Shown: positions 33,633 to 43,062, counted from the stretch's first letter. The stretch is DNA of 64,000 nucleotides from Winogradskyella costae (GCF_013403865.1 NZ_JABFDK010000002.1:186001-250000), one strand, 5' to 3'. The notes: generated by a model from the letters alone, not told the origin. Numbers and translations: made by a program.

Positions 33633-35157
33633 TTGGATGTTCGATGATAGATGTTGCGCGTGCTTTGATGCTATTGCGTTGGCTTTTGTCCATTTTATCT
33701 AATACACTATACATCATTGACATGCGTCTGTTGCCCCCTAGTATTTCGCGCTTGTCATCTAAGAAGTTCCAATACAAACTATTAAAAGGACAAGCCTTCT
33801 CTGTTATTTTTTCTTTCTTGTTATAGTGGCAATTTTCACAATAATTACTCATTTTATCAATATAACTCCCTGAGGATACATAAGGTTTCGTTGCAATTTT
33901 TCCTCCATCTGCAAATTGACTCATACCTCTAGTATTGGGCAATTGTACCCATTCTATAGCATCTGCATAAATACCCAAATACCATGCATCAACTTGATCT
34001 GGATGAATTTGAGTTAATAAAGCATAATTTCCTGTAATCATTAAGCGCTGTATGTGATGTGCATAAGCATTGTTTAGCGAATTATTAATACTCTGTTTGA
34101 GACAATTCATTTTGGTATTACCTGTCCAGAAAAAATCAGGAAGTGTATTTTTATTATTTAAATGATTTTCTGTTTTGTAATTTGGCATTAACGTCCAATA
34201 CATACCTCTCATATATTCGCGCCACCCAATAATTTGACGGACAAAACCTTCAATTTGAGAAATATTAATTTCGGATCTGTGGTCATAGTAATAATCTATT
34301 GCAGAGTTAACCACTTCTGCAGGACTCAACAATTTTATATTCATGGCAAACGATATACGCGAGTGAAATAAATAGACCTGATCTGTGTGCATCGTATCTT
34401 GGTAATCGCCAAAACGAATTAATAGATACTCACAGAAATAATGGAGCTGCTCAAGGGCTTGTTCTCGGTTTATAGGGTAACTAAACGTTTCCGTTTTAAA
34501 ATGACCAATGGTTTTAATTTCTGCTTTTTCTATATCTGAAACAATATTAGAAACATTATTAATGAACCACTTATAATGTGGGATTGCGGGTTTACCTTTC
34601 CACTTTTTCCTATTGCTTTTATCGTAGTTCCATTGGCCGCCTTCAGGTTGCTTACCTTCCATTAATATTTCATGTTTCTTACGCATGTGGCGATAAAAAT
34701 TTTCCATGAGATAGGTCTTTTTATCTTCGAAGAATTCTTTTAATTCATATCTAGAAGTATAAAAATGTTCGGAATCACAGGTGTTGGTTTTAATGTCTAA
34801 TGATTTGCGAAATTCGGTGAGTTGCTGATCTAATCGATATTCGTCAGGTAATTGATATTCAAAAGATTCAATATTGTGTTTTTTGATTATTAGTGAAAGA
34901 TTATCGACTAAATTTTGTGTGTTAATTTTATCGTTAATCTTTAAATAAATTACATTGTGTCTACGAGATTGCAGTTGGTGAGCGAAACTTCGCATGGCAG
35001 CAAAAAAGCCAATTACTTTCTGAATGTGATGGGGTATGTAATCGGTTTCTTGCCGCATTTCAAAAAGACAATACGTGATGTTCTCATTCGGTTCTTTAAA
35101 CCAAGAGTGGTTAGCGTTGAGTTGATCACCTAATATGAGTCTTAAAGTTTTCTGCAT
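33622..35157 (-). CDS. Iron-sulfur (FeS-BCP/PhrB-like) (6-4) photolyase
   Basis: The protein has 511 residues: an N-terminal DPRP/PF04244-type domain ([13 protein letters not shown]), then the FAD-binding helices. Four cysteines at 352, 440, 443 and 456 ([15 protein letters not shown]) reproduce the spacing of the 4Fe-4S ligands in Agrobacterium PhrB (350, 438, 441, 454), from memory. Known relatives carry FAD, a lumazine antenna and a [4Fe-4S] cluster and repair (6-4) photoproducts with light. The gene sits between DUF2256 and the second cryptochrome, both overlapping. Confidence 0.92.
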   Translation of the reverse strand: MQKTLRLILGDQLNANHSWFKEPNENITYCLFEMRQETDYIPHHIQKVIGFFAAMRSFAHQLQSRRHNVIYLKINDKINTQNLVDNLSLIIKKHNIESFEYQLPDEYRLDQQLTEFRKSLDIKTNTCDSEHFYTSRYELKEFFEDKKTYLMENFYRHMRKKHEILMEGKQPEGGQWNYDKSNRKKWKGKPAIPHYKWFINNVSNIVSDIEKAEIKTIGHFKTETFSYPINREQALEQLHYFCEYLLIRFGDYQDTMHTDQVYLFHSRISFAMNIKLLSPAEVVNSAIDYYYDHRSEINISQIEGFVRQIIGWREYMRGMYWTLMPNYKTENHLNNKNTLPDFFWTGNTKMNCLKQSINNSLNNAYAHHIQRLMITGNYALLTQIHPDQVDAWYLGIYADAIEWVQLPNTRGMSQFADGGKIATKPYVSSGSYIDKMSNYCENCHYNKKEKITEKACPFNSLYWNFLDDKREILGGNRRMSMMYSVLDKMDKSQRNSIKARATSIIEHPNEY

Positions 35158-35276
35158 TTTTCACTACAATATTTTACAAAATCCCAATTGTTTTCCCATT
35201 TTTTACGCCAAGAGAAAGGACGATAACAAGCAGGACATATTTTTGTTAGAAGATGTGCTTTTTTTACACCTTTCAT
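35142..35276 (-). CDS. DUF2256 small zinc-ribbon-type protein
   Basis: The protein has 44 residues, from ATG 35276 to TAA 35142. Its residues give [20 protein letters not shown], then [25 protein letters not shown] and CSEKC form a four-cysteine zinc site. DUF2256 proteins are nearly always next to cryptochrome/photolyase genes. Its ATG overlaps the TGA of the upstream gene (ATGA), and its end overlaps the start of the FeS photolyase by 16 nt. It is short and easily missed by gene finders. Confidence 0.92.
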   Translation of the reverse strand: MKGVKKAHLLTKICPACYRPFSWRKKWENNWDFVKYCSEKCRKL

Positions 35277-36691
35277 TGTTTAACCAAAGCGTTTAGCATA
35301 CCATTGAAAACAAAAGCATGAAACGGTAAAACAGAATACCAATACAATCGTCCCCAAATACCTTTAGGTCTAAATACTGCAGTTTGATGCAATTGCCCCT
35401 TTACGATTTTAAATTCTAACCAAGCCTCACCAGGTAAGCGCATTTCTGCAAAAAGTAATAATCTTTTTTCTGCTTTACTCGCGTATAAAACACGCCAAAA
35501 ATCTAGGGCATCACCAGCTTCTAAATAAGTATTGTTTGTACGCCCACGTCTTAAACCAACACCACCAAAAAGTTTATCCATATAGCCTCTAATTTTCCAA
35601 AGGCCATTAAAGCTATACCAACCGTTTCTTCCTCCAATAGCCCATATTTTATCTAAAGTAAAATTTTCATCTATAACCGGTTTCTGTCTTTCATCTGTAA
35701 AACATCCAAATTGTGGTAACTCTATGTGTTTAGATAATTGATCTTTAAAACGTCCGCTGCTTACGGCATCTTTCCAACTAGAAATCACTGCGTTTTGCTC
35801 TGTTTTTTGAAAAGCGAGATCCACAGCTGTTTTGTAATCCATGGGTTTAATACCTATAATTTCATTAATTTTACTTGGTCTGCCTATGACTTCTACTTTC
35901 ATACTGTCGACTAAAGCAGCAGCCAATTGAAACGATGTAGAGGTTACAAAGTATAACCAATAGGATGAAAGTTTTGGTGTTAATACAGGAAGTGTTACGA
36001 TATACCGTTTTAATCCTCTGACTTCAGCAAATTGAAGGAGCATTTCTTTATAAGTCAATATCTCGGGTCCAAAAATATCAAAGGCGCCGTTATATAATTC
36101 TTCTTTACCTAATCCACTGGCTAAAAAGTTGAGTACATCGCGTATGGCTAAAGGCTGTGTTTTTGTGTTTAGCCATTTGGGTGTAATCATAAATGGCAAC
36201 TTTTCTACGATGTCTCTTATAATTTCGAAGGAAGCACTTCCGCTGCCTACAATAATTCCGGCTCTAAACGTTGTAGTCGCGTAACGGTTAGATTTTAAGG
36301 TGTTTTCTACTTGTAATCGTGATTTTAAGTGCTTAGAAAGCGAGGAGTCGTTTACGATTCCACTAAGGTAAATTACCTGTTTACAATTTGTTAATTCTAC
36401 AAGGCTTTTAAAATTTTGTGCACATTGGCGCTCTAAATCTTCAAAATTTTCTGAATCTGTAGACATAGAATGTATTAAATAATACGCCGCATCTATATCT
36501 TTTGGAATCTCAGCAGATTCGGGATTTAGAAAATCGACTTTTATAAATGAGCATAAAGGATTATCTTCAATTTCATCTGGGATACGGTTTAAATCACGCA
36601 CACAGCACACCAGCTCGTGTTTGTCTTCGAGAAGTTGTAATGCTAATCGTCTAGCGATATAGCCTGTGGTGCCTGAGATTAATATACGCAT
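35273..36691 (-). CDS. NAD(P)-binding SDR-like protein with DUF2867 domain
   Basis: The protein has 472 residues. The N-terminal half is a YbjT-like extended SDR domain: [19 protein letters not shown], then [23 protein letters not shown], and IYLSGIV. The C-terminal 170 residues match DUF2867, with [30 protein letters not shown] residues and a hydrophobic end ([11 protein letters not shown]). Proteins of this fused type appear in photolyase clusters of Bacteroidota and related phyla. Substrate is unknown. It is coupled to DUF2256 by a 4-nt overlap and follows flavin reductase after 14 bp. Confidence 0.85.
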   Translation of the reverse strand: MRILISGTTGYIARRLALQLLEDKHELVCCVRDLNRIPDEIEDNPLCSFIKVDFLNPESAEIPKDIDAAYYLIHSMSTDSENFEDLERQCAQNFKSLVELTNCKQVIYLSGIVNDSSLSKHLKSRLQVENTLKSNRYATTTFRAGIIVGSGSASFEIIRDIVEKLPFMITPKWLNTKTQPLAIRDVLNFLASGLGKEELYNGAFDIFGPEILTYKEMLLQFAEVRGLKRYIVTLPVLTPKLSSYWLYFVTSTSFQLAAALVDSMKVEVIGRPSKINEIIGIKPMDYKTAVDLAFQKTEQNAVISSWKDAVSSGRFKDQLSKHIELPQFGCFTDERQKPVIDENFTLDKIWAIGGRNGWYSFNGLWKIRGYMDKLFGGVGLRRGRTNNTYLEAGDALDFWRVLYASKAEKRLLLFAEMRLPGEAWLEFKIVKGQLHQTAVFRPKGIWGRLYWYSVLPFHAFVFNGMLNALVKQ

Positions 36692-36705
36692 TAAATAGTT
36701 GTTAT

Positions 36706-37329
36706 TTAAAATTCTAATTTTGGTCTCTGATATTCTAAACGCTTTTGTAATTTAGGAACGCTATAGCCATCTAGTCCATTTATTGTAGCAATATTTCCTT
36801 TAGAAAGATTAACAAATCCATCGTGGTCAATCAACGTGTTTTCAATGAACAGCTTTTCAATTTTTCCTATCACAAGGATGGTATCATTTGCAGCAATAGG
36901 ATATTCTTCAACAAATTGCATCGCCATTTGTACGGGTGAGTTTTTTACAAATGGGGCTAGAAAATTACCTTTGTAATCTTCTATTAAGTTGGTGGTATCA
37001 AATTCAGAAATGTGAGAATCGTATTTCGCAGAGGTATGATGCGCGTCTTCTATAATTTCAGAATACACATGATTAATAGTATATTTCTCGGTTGCTTTAA
37101 TATTGGCGTACGTGTTACGCATTACGGTGGTTGGTCTTATAAAGAAACCTACCAAGGCAGGATTAGAACCTAAGTGTGTAACGGAACTAAATATCGCAAC
37201 GTTACTTATGCCGTCTTTACTTTTCGTACCAATTAAATTTGCAGATTTATAACCAGAACAACTATTAATTAAGTTAATTCTATAGAGATGCTCCATTTGG
37301 TCTATGTCTTCACTGCTAAATTCTAACAT
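36706..37329 (-). CDS. Flavin reductase-like/FMN-binding split-barrel protein
   Basis: The protein has 207 residues. It carries flavin reductase-like motifs: INSCSGYKSANLIGTKSKDGISNVAIFSSVTHLG, then GFFIRPTTVMRNTYANI and an IVIGKIEKLFIEN strand. Members bind FMN and either reduce free flavin or act as oxidoreductases. In this cluster it could keep FAD or FMN in reduced form for the photolyase-type proteins; that is inference. It begins immediately before the stop of the ABC1 kinase gene, separated by zero bases, so it is certainly co-transcribed. Confidence 0.88.
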   Translation of the reverse strand: MLEFSSEDIDQMEHLYRINLINSCSGYKSANLIGTKSKDGISNVAIFSSVTHLGSNPALVGFFIRPTTVMRNTYANIKATEKYTINHVYSEIIEDAHHTSAKYDSHISEFDTTNLIEDYKGNFLAPFVKNSPVQMAMQFVEEYPIAANDTILVIGKIEKLFIENTLIDHDGFVNLSKGNIATINGLDGYSVPKLQKRLEYQRPKLEF

Positions 37330-38640
37330 TTAAAGGTTTTTGAAATTATTGATTTGTACGTTTTCAGCTTTAAGGTCGAACATTAAATTGTACAATCCAA
37401 AAAATGTTCTATTTATATAAATAAAGTGCTTAGATCCTCTATTGCCATTCATATTTCTGAGTTCTGTGCTTTTAGAATACCGTTGACCCATATCAGAGAT
37501 TTGATTGAAAAATTCAGGATTAGAGAAATCAAATTCTTCAACATGGAAAGGTTTTGTAAAAAGACTTAACAACTCGTGAAACATTGCGCTAAAGAATTTA
37601 ATTTCTTCTTCCGAATCCTCTTTCTTTAATATTTCGAGTTCATAAAGTTTTTCGGTAAAACGTTTTGGGTTTTCAATACAGGATTTATCTGCTAGTTCAA
37701 AATAAGGAATATAGAAATCTTCAGGGATTATTTTCATACACCCAAAATCTAAGGCAATCAGATTGCTTACTTCAGAAATTAAGAAATTACCCGGATGCGG
37801 ATCGGCATGTACTTTTCGTAACTTGTGAATTTGATACATATAAAAATCCCATAAAGCCTGTCCCAATTTATTAGATTTGGCTTGGTCAGTATTATGCGCT
37901 ACAAACTCCGAAAGATGTTCACCTTTCATATAATCCATTGTTATGATACGCTCTGAGGAAAACTCCTCATAATAATTTGGGAATTTTAGATTTGGAATGT
38001 GTCTACAAGCCTCAGCAATTTCTTTGCTTTGCGCGATTTCTAGAATATAATTGGTTTCTTCCGTAAGTTTATTTTCAACTTCTTTAAAATATTTATCAGA
38101 ATCTTTTCCTTTAATATTAAACATTTTAATAGCAATGGGTTTTACCAAAGCTAAATCTGAGGCAATACTTTCCGCAACTCCAGGGTATTGGATTTTCACA
38201 GCAAATGTTTTCCCATTTTTTTCTGCAATATGGACTTGTCCTATACTCGCAGCATTTACTGAAGTTGCATTGAAAGTGTCAAAGATATCTTCGGGGTGTT
38301 TACCAAAGTACTTTTTGAATGTTTTTATCACTAACGGGGGCGATAAAGGTGGTACAGAAAATTGAGATAATGAAAATTTCTCAACATAAGCCTGGGGCAA
38401 TATGCTTTTTTCCATACTCAGCATTTGTGCGACTTTAAGCGCACTGCCTTTAAGTGTTTTAAGACTATCGTATATGTCTTCTGCGTTATTTTGATTGAGG
38501 CGTTCTTTAGCATCCTCTTTAGAGTTTACCATTTTATCGCCGTAATATTTCAAATAATTAACGCCTACTTTTGCTCCGGTTGAAACTAATTTGGAAGCTC
38601 TAGATATTTTAGTAATCGGAATGCTGTCTATTGTTTTCAT
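37330..38640 (-). CDS. ABC1/AarF/UbiB-family atypical kinase
   Basis: The protein has 436 residues. Motifs of the ABC1 family are KGSALKVAQMLSMEKSILP (the KxGQ-type N-terminal region), SVNAASIGQVHIAEKNGKTFAVKIQYPG, and VHADPHPGNFLIS with the catalytic HxDPHPGN. Then comes LDFGCMKIIP. Such kinases help quinone synthesis or lipid stress responses. No quinone biosynthesis gene is nearby, so a role in protection from photo-oxidation fits the neighbours better. It is followed with no gap by flavin reductase, and directly follows the TetR-like gene. Confidence 0.93.
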   Translation of the reverse strand: MKTIDSIPITKISRASKLVSTGAKVGVNYLKYYGDKMVNSKEDAKERLNQNNAEDIYDSLKTLKGSALKVAQMLSMEKSILPQAYVEKFSLSQFSVPPLSPPLVIKTFKKYFGKHPEDIFDTFNATSVNAASIGQVHIAEKNGKTFAVKIQYPGVAESIASDLALVKPIAIKMFNIKGKDSDKYFKEVENKLTEETNYILEIAQSKEIAEACRHIPNLKFPNYYEEFSSERIITMDYMKGEHLSEFVAHNTDQAKSNKLGQALWDFYMYQIHKLRKVHADPHPGNFLISEVSNLIALDFGCMKIIPEDFYIPYFELADKSCIENPKRFTEKLYELEILKKEDSEEEIKFFSAMFHELLSLFTKPFHVEEFDFSNPEFFNQISDMGQRYSKSTELRNMNGNRGSKHFIYINRTFFGLYNLMFDLKAENVQINNFKNL

Positions 38641-39297
38641 CTAATTGGAGTGCATTTTTTCTTTATATAAGAATTTACCAAAGTCAATCAAACTCTTTAA
38701 AGGAGTGGTGTCTATTAAATCGAAGCTCGCCTGAACAGACTTTTCGATGAATAAATCAGTTTTTTCAAATGATAACGATGTGTCATCTAACCAGAATTTA
38801 ATGGTAACTAATAATTGAAACCAAGCGGATTCTTTAACTGCTTTATTTTTAATTTTTTCGAATTTTTCCTCTTTAAGATCAATTGTTTTGATGTCTAAAT
38901 GATCTATGTAAATTGTAAAACTCTTCTTTAAATGGGCTAATGTTTTTAAGGATTTTAAATGATTTTTATCTCTATTTAAAGCATTAACAACATAACTTCT
39001 ATTAGCCGTTAGTATCTCAAAGAAGGTATAGTAGAAACTGAGTAGTTTGTTGCGCGCATCAAAAGAGTGATAATCTTCGCTTTTCTCTAAGATTGCAACA
39101 GTGTGATCAAAAAATATTTTAAATATAGATTGTTCTAAAGTTTCAAAAGAGCTGAAAAATTCATAGAATTTTTGTTCTTCAAAATTATTATCTTTAGCGA
39201 AAGCATAGACGGAATTGGGCTTATGGTTATGTGTAAGCACATAATCCATGTAATACGTTATAAGATCGTCTTGTTTTATGTTTTTCTTTTTTGCCAT
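38641..39297 (-). CDS. TetR-family transcriptional regulator
   Basis: The protein has 218 residues. The N-terminal helices with NSVYAFAKDNNFEEQKFYEFFSSFETL form a TetR-like HTH (Ser-Val-Tyr-Ala-Phe-Ala start and the FYEFFSSFE recognition helix). The C-terminus is a helical ligand/dimer domain. It heads operon 1 (TetR, ABC1, flavin reductase, DUF2867, DUF2256, two photolyase relatives), so autoregulation is likely. A perfect 8-5-8 inverted repeat at 39295-39315 covers its start codon. A shared operator lies 14 bp further upstream. Confidence 0.8.
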   Translation of the reverse strand: MAKKKNIKQDDLITYYMDYVLTHNHKPNSVYAFAKDNNFEEQKFYEFFSSFETLEQSIFKIFFDHTVAILEKSEDYHSFDARNKLLSFYYTFFEILTANRSYVVNALNRDKNHLKSLKTLAHLKKSFTIYIDHLDIKTIDLKEEKFEKIKNKAVKESAWFQLLVTIKFWLDDTSLSFEKTDLFIEKSVQASFDLIDTTPLKSLIDFGKFLYKEKMHSN

Positions 39298-39315
39298 TGT
39301 AATTGATTTACAATG
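39295..39315. promoter_or_regulatory. Inverted repeat over the tetR start codon
   Basis: CATTGTAA, TTGAT and TTACAATG form a perfect 8-5-8 palindrome. The first three bases are the complement of the tetR ATG. It is a candidate autoregulatory TetR operator; in RNA it could also hide the start codon. Confidence 0.6.
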
Positions 39316-39368
39316 TAAAAATACGTAATGTTTAACTATTTTAAGTTAATGTTAAACAAAATTTAACA
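39316..39368 (-). promoter_or_regulatory. Promoter and 40-bp shared operator of operon 1
   Basis: The 40-bp motif at 39329-39368 (plus strand TGTTTAACTATTTT, then GTTAAACAAAATTTAACA) is followed on the minus strand by a 5-nt spacer and TATTTTTA (39323-39316). It matches the element at 32060-32099 in 32 of 40 positions and has the same distance to the -7 box. The pair strongly suggests co-regulation of both operons. Confidence 0.75.
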
Positions 39369-39393
39369 AGACTTAGGGAAAAACGGTACTGAA

Positions 39394-40446
39394 TTATGCT
39401 TTTTTCGGTAAATAGTATTTTTTACGTAGCCAAAATGCCACCCGAACCAAAAGAATTAGGGCAGGTACTTCTACTAACGGGCCAACGACTCCTGCAAATG
39501 CTTGTCCTGAATTTAATCCAAAGACCGCAATAGCTACCGCAATAGCTAATTCAAAGTTGTTACCGGCAGCCGTAAAAGCAATCGCTGCGTTTTTATCATA
39601 AGTGGCTCCCATGGCTTTACTCATAAAAAAGCCAATAAGAAACATCAGAGCAAAATAGATTAATAAAGGCACTGCAATGATTAATACATCCATTGGTATC
39701 TCTACGATAAGTTCTCCTTTTAATGAAAACATAACTACGATAGTGAATAATAATGCGATCAATGTCATTGGAGATATTGTTGGTATAAATTTCTTTGCAT
39801 ACCATTCTTCTCCTTTCAATTTTACTAATATTAAACGAGAAAGGATGCCTAATAAAAATGGAATACCTAAATAGATCGCCACACTTTCTGCAATGGTGGC
39901 AATAGAAATATCTACAATGGCACCTTCAAAACCAAAATAGGGTGGAAGTACTGTAATAAATAGATACGCATAAAAACTATAGGCAAAGACTTGAAAAACA
40001 CTATTTAAAGCCACTAAACCAGCTCCGTATTCGCTGCTACCTTCTGCTAAGTCGTTCCAAACTAAAACCATAGCAATGCAGCGCGCCAAGCCAATTAAAA
40101 TTAAGCCGACCATGTATTCGGGATAATCGCGTAGAAATGTAATTGCTAAAACAAACATTAAAACAGGACCAATAATCCAGTTTAAAACTAATGAAATAGA
40201 TAAGACTTTTACATCCTTAAATACTTTAGGGAGTAAGGCATAATTAACTTTTGCCAGCGGAGGATACATCATTAATATGAGTCCAATTGCGATTGGAATA
40301 TTAGTCGTTCCGCTACTATAAGATTCAACGAGCTCTGGAAATGATGGTACAAAAAAGCCAATACCAACGCCAATTGCCATGGCGATAAAAATCCATAACG
40401 TAAGATAGTTATCTAAAAAGCTTAATTTTTTCTTGATTGCAGACAT
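39394..40446 (-). CDS. acr3: Arsenite efflux transporter, ACR3 family
   Basis: The protein has 350 residues and about ten membrane segments. ACR3 signatures are [40 protein letters not shown] with its conserved cysteine, and [20 protein letters not shown]. It exports arsenite using the proton gradient. It is the last gene of an operon arsR-DUF6428-arsenate reductase-acr3, 5 bp after the reductase. The downstream 96 bp contain the operon-1 promoter of the photolyase cluster. No terminator hairpin was seen, so some read-through into that region is possible. Confidence 0.95.
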   Translation of the reverse strand: MSAIKKKLSFLDNYLTLWIFIAMAIGVGIGFFVPSFPELVESYSSGTTNIPIAIGLILMMYPPLAKVNYALLPKVFKDVKVLSISLVLNWIIGPVLMFVLAITFLRDYPEYMVGLILIGLARCIAMVLVWNDLAEGSSEYGAGLVALNSVFQVFAYSFYAYLFITVLPPYFGFEGAIVDISIATIAESVAIYLGIPFLLGILSRLILVKLKGEEWYAKKFIPTISPMTLIALLFTIVVMFSLKGELIVEIPMDVLIIAVPLLIYFALMFLIGFFMSKAMGATYDKNAAIAFTAAGNNFELAIAVAIAVFGLNSGQAFAGVVGPLVEVPALILLVRVAFWLRKKYYLPKKA

Positions 40447-40451
40447 GGTTA

Positions 40452-41066
40452 TTATTTTGTGATGTTAGAAAACACATATTTTAGTTCTGTAGCAATTTGA
40501 AGACTCCGTTCCTTATACTTATCTAATTGTTGTGGAGTGTCATCAAAGGCTTTAGGATCCTCATAAGTAATTGGGAGGCGTTTTTCAGCACCCCCAATAA
40601 AAGGACAGCCTTTATCTGCACTAGAGCAGGTCATTATGGCCGCAAATATTGACGTCGGATTGAATTCATCATCAAATGTTTTTGAAAAGCCAATCACAGG
40701 ATGCGCGTTTTTTGAATATTTAATGCTGTATACTGGATTGTTCCCATTAGAAAGTGTTTCAATTTGAAACCCTGCATTTTCGAGCGTTTTAGCTACAACA
40801 GGAAATAAGGCTGTGGCTTCTGTTCCACCTGAATAACAAAACACATTTTTTATTTCAAAATAAGATGCCATGGCTTGTGCCCAAACTTGAGACAAATGGC
40901 TACGACGTGAATTGTGCGTACAAATAAAATTTAAGTTAACACCATTGTTTTCCGTTGTCTTAAGTTGAATGTAATTAATGAGTGGTTGTAAAATCGCTTT
41001 ACGTTCTTCTGAAATAACTTCAATTTGTAGTTGTTCTATTTGGTTGCTAATTGGTTGGTACAGCAT
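40452..41066 (-). CDS. arsC: Arsenate reductase/low-molecular-weight phosphatase-like protein
   Basis: The protein has 204 residues. The LMW-phosphatase P-loop is [18 protein letters not shown] (CxxNxxRS type), with redox-type cysteines further on ([12 protein letters not shown]). The fold and ars context indicate the thioredoxin-coupled type of arsenate reductase, which makes arsenite for ACR3 export. It is about 60 residues longer than the classic Staphylococcus ArsC, with an N-terminal helical extension (residues 1-38). The gene overlaps nothing but is tightly packed (21 bp to the DUF6428 gene). Confidence 0.9.
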   Translation of the reverse strand: MLYQPISNQIEQLQIEVISEERKAILQPLINYIQLKTTENNGVNLNFICTHNSRRSHLSQVWAQAMASYFEIKNVFCYSGGTEATALFPVVAKTLENAGFQIETLSNGNNPVYSIKYSKNAHPVIGFSKTFDDEFNPTSIFAAIMTCSSADKGCPFIGGAEKRLPITYEDPKAFDDTPQQLDKYKERSLQIATELKYVFSNITK

Positions 41067-41087
41067 GATATATTAAAATTTTAATGT

Positions 41088-41558
41088 TTAGCAGCATCCA
41101 GAACCTGGAGCACAAGATGGACCTTCATTTTGTAAATCTGAAAACTTAAGTTTTGGTTTCTTTTCTGGAATACCACATTTGTCTTTCGCTAAACAATCGG
41201 TCAATTTTGAAGTCAATAAAAAATGTGTGCCGTCAAAATCTAATCCATATTTACCAATAGTGTCTCCTTGGTATTCGACTTCAATTTCTAAGTCTTCAAT
41301 TTCTAAGACTTTTTCAGACAACTCAATGATATTAAGTAGTTTTTCAGGGTGCAATCTGTGATCGTAATCATCAGCTTCCCAAAGTTGAAAGTTGGCCACA
41401 TTCTCAGTTCTTACGGTGCCACCACAGTCAATAAAATGTTTCGATATTTTACCAACTTCAGTAACATGGAAGTGGTTTGGTACTAAAGTGCCGTTTGGTA
41501 ATTGAAACGCAATAGTATTTAATACTTTTAATTTTGATTTAATTTCTGATAGTTTCAT
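41088..41558 (-). CDS. DUF6428 family protein, Cys-rich tail
   Basis: The protein has 156 residues of the DUF6428 family, which is common in Bacteroidota arsenic operons. Conserved-looking parts are NHFHVTEVGKISKHFIDCGG and FQLWEADDYDHRLHPEKL, which offer histidine and acidic ligands. The C-terminus carries CGIPEKKPK and ends SCAPGSGCC, so a thiol-rich metal or arsenite site is plausible. Function is not established. It lies between arsR and the arsenate reductase, so it is co-regulated with arsenic resistance. Confidence 0.82.
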   Translation of the reverse strand: MKLSEIKSKLKVLNTIAFQLPNGTLVPNHFHVTEVGKISKHFIDCGGTVRTENVANFQLWEADDYDHRLHPEKLLNIIELSEKVLEIEDLEIEVEYQGDTIGKYGLDFDGTHFLLTSKLTDCLAKDKCGIPEKKPKLKFSDLQNEGPSCAPGSGCC

Positions 41559-41579
41559 AAGTGTATGCTTTAATGTTGT

Positions 41580-41912
41580 TTAACAACAATTATTAGAGTC
41601 TATTATGTCTTGATCTAAAAAAACAGTCAAGATTGTTTTCATTTTAGACCAATTCTCTTTATCGATACAATAGCAAATGCTAGTACCCGTAATGTTCCCT
41701 TTTATAAGACCTATTTTTTTTAATTCTTTTAGATGCTGAGAGATAGTAGGTTGTGCTAAACCAATTTCATCCACTAAATCACCACAAATACAAGAGTCTA
41801 TTTTAAATAAATGTTGCAGAATGGCGACTCTAGCTGGGTGTCCAAAAACTTTAGCAATGCTAGAGATTTGGTTTTGCTCTAATGTGAAAATTTCGGTTTT
41901 AGTTAGTCCCAT
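41580..41912 (-). CDS. arsR: ArsR/SmtB-family metalloregulator
   Basis: The protein has 110 residues. The winged HTH is FGHPARVAILQHL, then the metal motif DSCICGDL at the position of the ELCVCDL box, and QPTISQHLKELKKIGLIKG as recognition helix. The C-terminus ends DSNNCC, offering extra thiols. It should repress the ars operon without arsenite and release DNA when arsenite binds the cysteines. A 12-bp palindrome lies 18 bp upstream of its ATG. It is the promoter-proximal gene. Confidence 0.95.
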   Translation of the reverse strand: MGLTKTEIFTLEQNQISSIAKVFGHPARVAILQHLFKIDSCICGDLVDEIGLAQPTISQHLKELKKIGLIKGNITGTSICYCIDKENWSKMKTILTVFLDQDIIDSNNCC

Positions 41913-41929
41913 TATTCTGTTGTATTATT

Positions 41930-41941
41930 ATATTGCAATAT
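41930..41941. promoter_or_regulatory. Candidate ArsR operator
   Basis: ATATTGCAATAT is a perfect 12-bp palindrome 18 bp upstream of the arsR start. Position and symmetry fit an autoregulatory ArsR site. Confidence 0.5.
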
Positions 41942-42094
41942 TACGATTAAATATTTGAAATACAAATTTTTCGCCGAATTATATTTGAGTTGTCAAGTGT
42001 TTTTTAATTCATTTTAAGGATTTCTTAACATATACAGCTTTTGTTAAGTTGTAATTTTACATTTATTATAAATAACACTAAAACACCATAAAGA

Positions 42095-42940
42095 ATGAAG
42101 AAATTAGTACTTATTACATTTGCGTTAACTTTAATGTTTTCGGTAAATGCACAAATTGAAACACCACAGCCAAGTCCGTTTACAAAAGTTGAACAAGTTG
42201 TTGGTTTAACGGATGTCACTTTAGAATATTCTCGACCAAGCATGAATGGGAGGACTATTTTTGGAGATTTGGTGCCTTATGGAAAAGTTTGGAGAGTAGG
42301 CGCTAATAAAAATACGATGATTACGTTTAGTGATGATGTCGTTATTTCTGGGAATGAATTGAAGGCAGGATCTTATGCTATTTTCATTACACCTTCTGAG
42401 ACGTCTTGGGAAGTTATTTTATATAATGATACTACTAATTGGGGAACACCAAAAAGTATTGACGCTGAGAAAGTTGCGGCGAAAGTAAAAGTAGAAACGA
42501 TGACATTACCTATGAATGTAGAGACTTTTACAATTACGTTTGATAACTTAACTAGTGGTTCTGCAGAATTAGGTTTCATTTGGGAAAATACAATGGCTAA
42601 TATCAAATTTGAAGTGCCAACAGCTAAAACGGTTGTAGCTTCTATAGATAAAGTAATGGCAGGACCATCTGCTAATGACTATTATGCTGCTGCGGTTTAT
42701 AACTTATCTGAAGGAAAAGATCTAGAACAAGCTAAGGAGTGGATGGATAAAGCAATGTCTATGACTGATGATCCAATGTTCTACCAATTAAGAAAACAGT
42801 CTTTATTATATGCTGCATTAGGTGATAAAAAGAATGCTATTGCAACGGCTAAGAAATCTTTAGTAAAATCGGAACAAGCAGGTAATGCTGATTATGTAAA
42901 AATGAATAAAGATTCTTTAAAAGAATGGGGAGCTAAGTAA
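42095..42940 (+). CDS. DUF2911 domain-containing exported protein
   Basis: The protein has 281 residues. The signal peptide is MKKLVLITFALTLMFSVNAQ. DUF2911 signatures are PSPFTKVEQVVGLTDVTLEY, MNGRTIFGDLVPYGKVWRVGANKNT and ELKAGSYAIFITP, with a C-terminal helical pair (DLEQAKEWMDKAMSM). The DUF is frequent in Bacteroidota periplasmic proteins; role unknown. It is monocistronic. It is divergent from arsR, and the TTTTGTTAAG region upstream has TAATTTTA as the nearest -7-like box. The last third resembles TPR helices, which suggests protein contact. Confidence 0.88.
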   Translation: MKKLVLITFALTLMFSVNAQIETPQPSPFTKVEQVVGLTDVTLEYSRPSMNGRTIFGDLVPYGKVWRVGANKNTMITFSDDVVISGNELKAGSYAIFITPSETSWEVILYNDTTNWGTPKSIDAEKVAAKVKVETMTLPMNVETFTITFDNLTSGSAELGFIWENTMANIKFEVPTAKTVVASIDKVMAGPSANDYYAAAVYNLSEGKDLEQAKEWMDKAMSMTDDPMFYQLRKQSLLYAALGDKKNAIATAKKSLVKSEQAGNADYVKMNKDSLKEWGAK

Positions 42941-42992
42941 TTTTTTAGCTTTTGGCTACTGGATTTTATCGCTTAGCTAATTAAAAATAAAA

Positions 42993-43039
42993 AAACGCAA
43001 TTCTATTGTTTACCTAACGTAATCAAAGGAGTTGCGTTT
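42993..43039 (-). terminator. Terminator of the PIG-L/symporter/oxidoreductase operon
   Basis: AAACGCAA (42993-43000) pairs with TTGCGTTT (43032-43039) across a large loop. On the minus strand a T-run follows (A at 42988-42995). It lies 24 bp after the oxidoreductase stop. The stem is longer but interrupted. Confidence 0.65.
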
Positions 43040-43062
43040 CTCATTTTGTTTCAATTGCTCCT

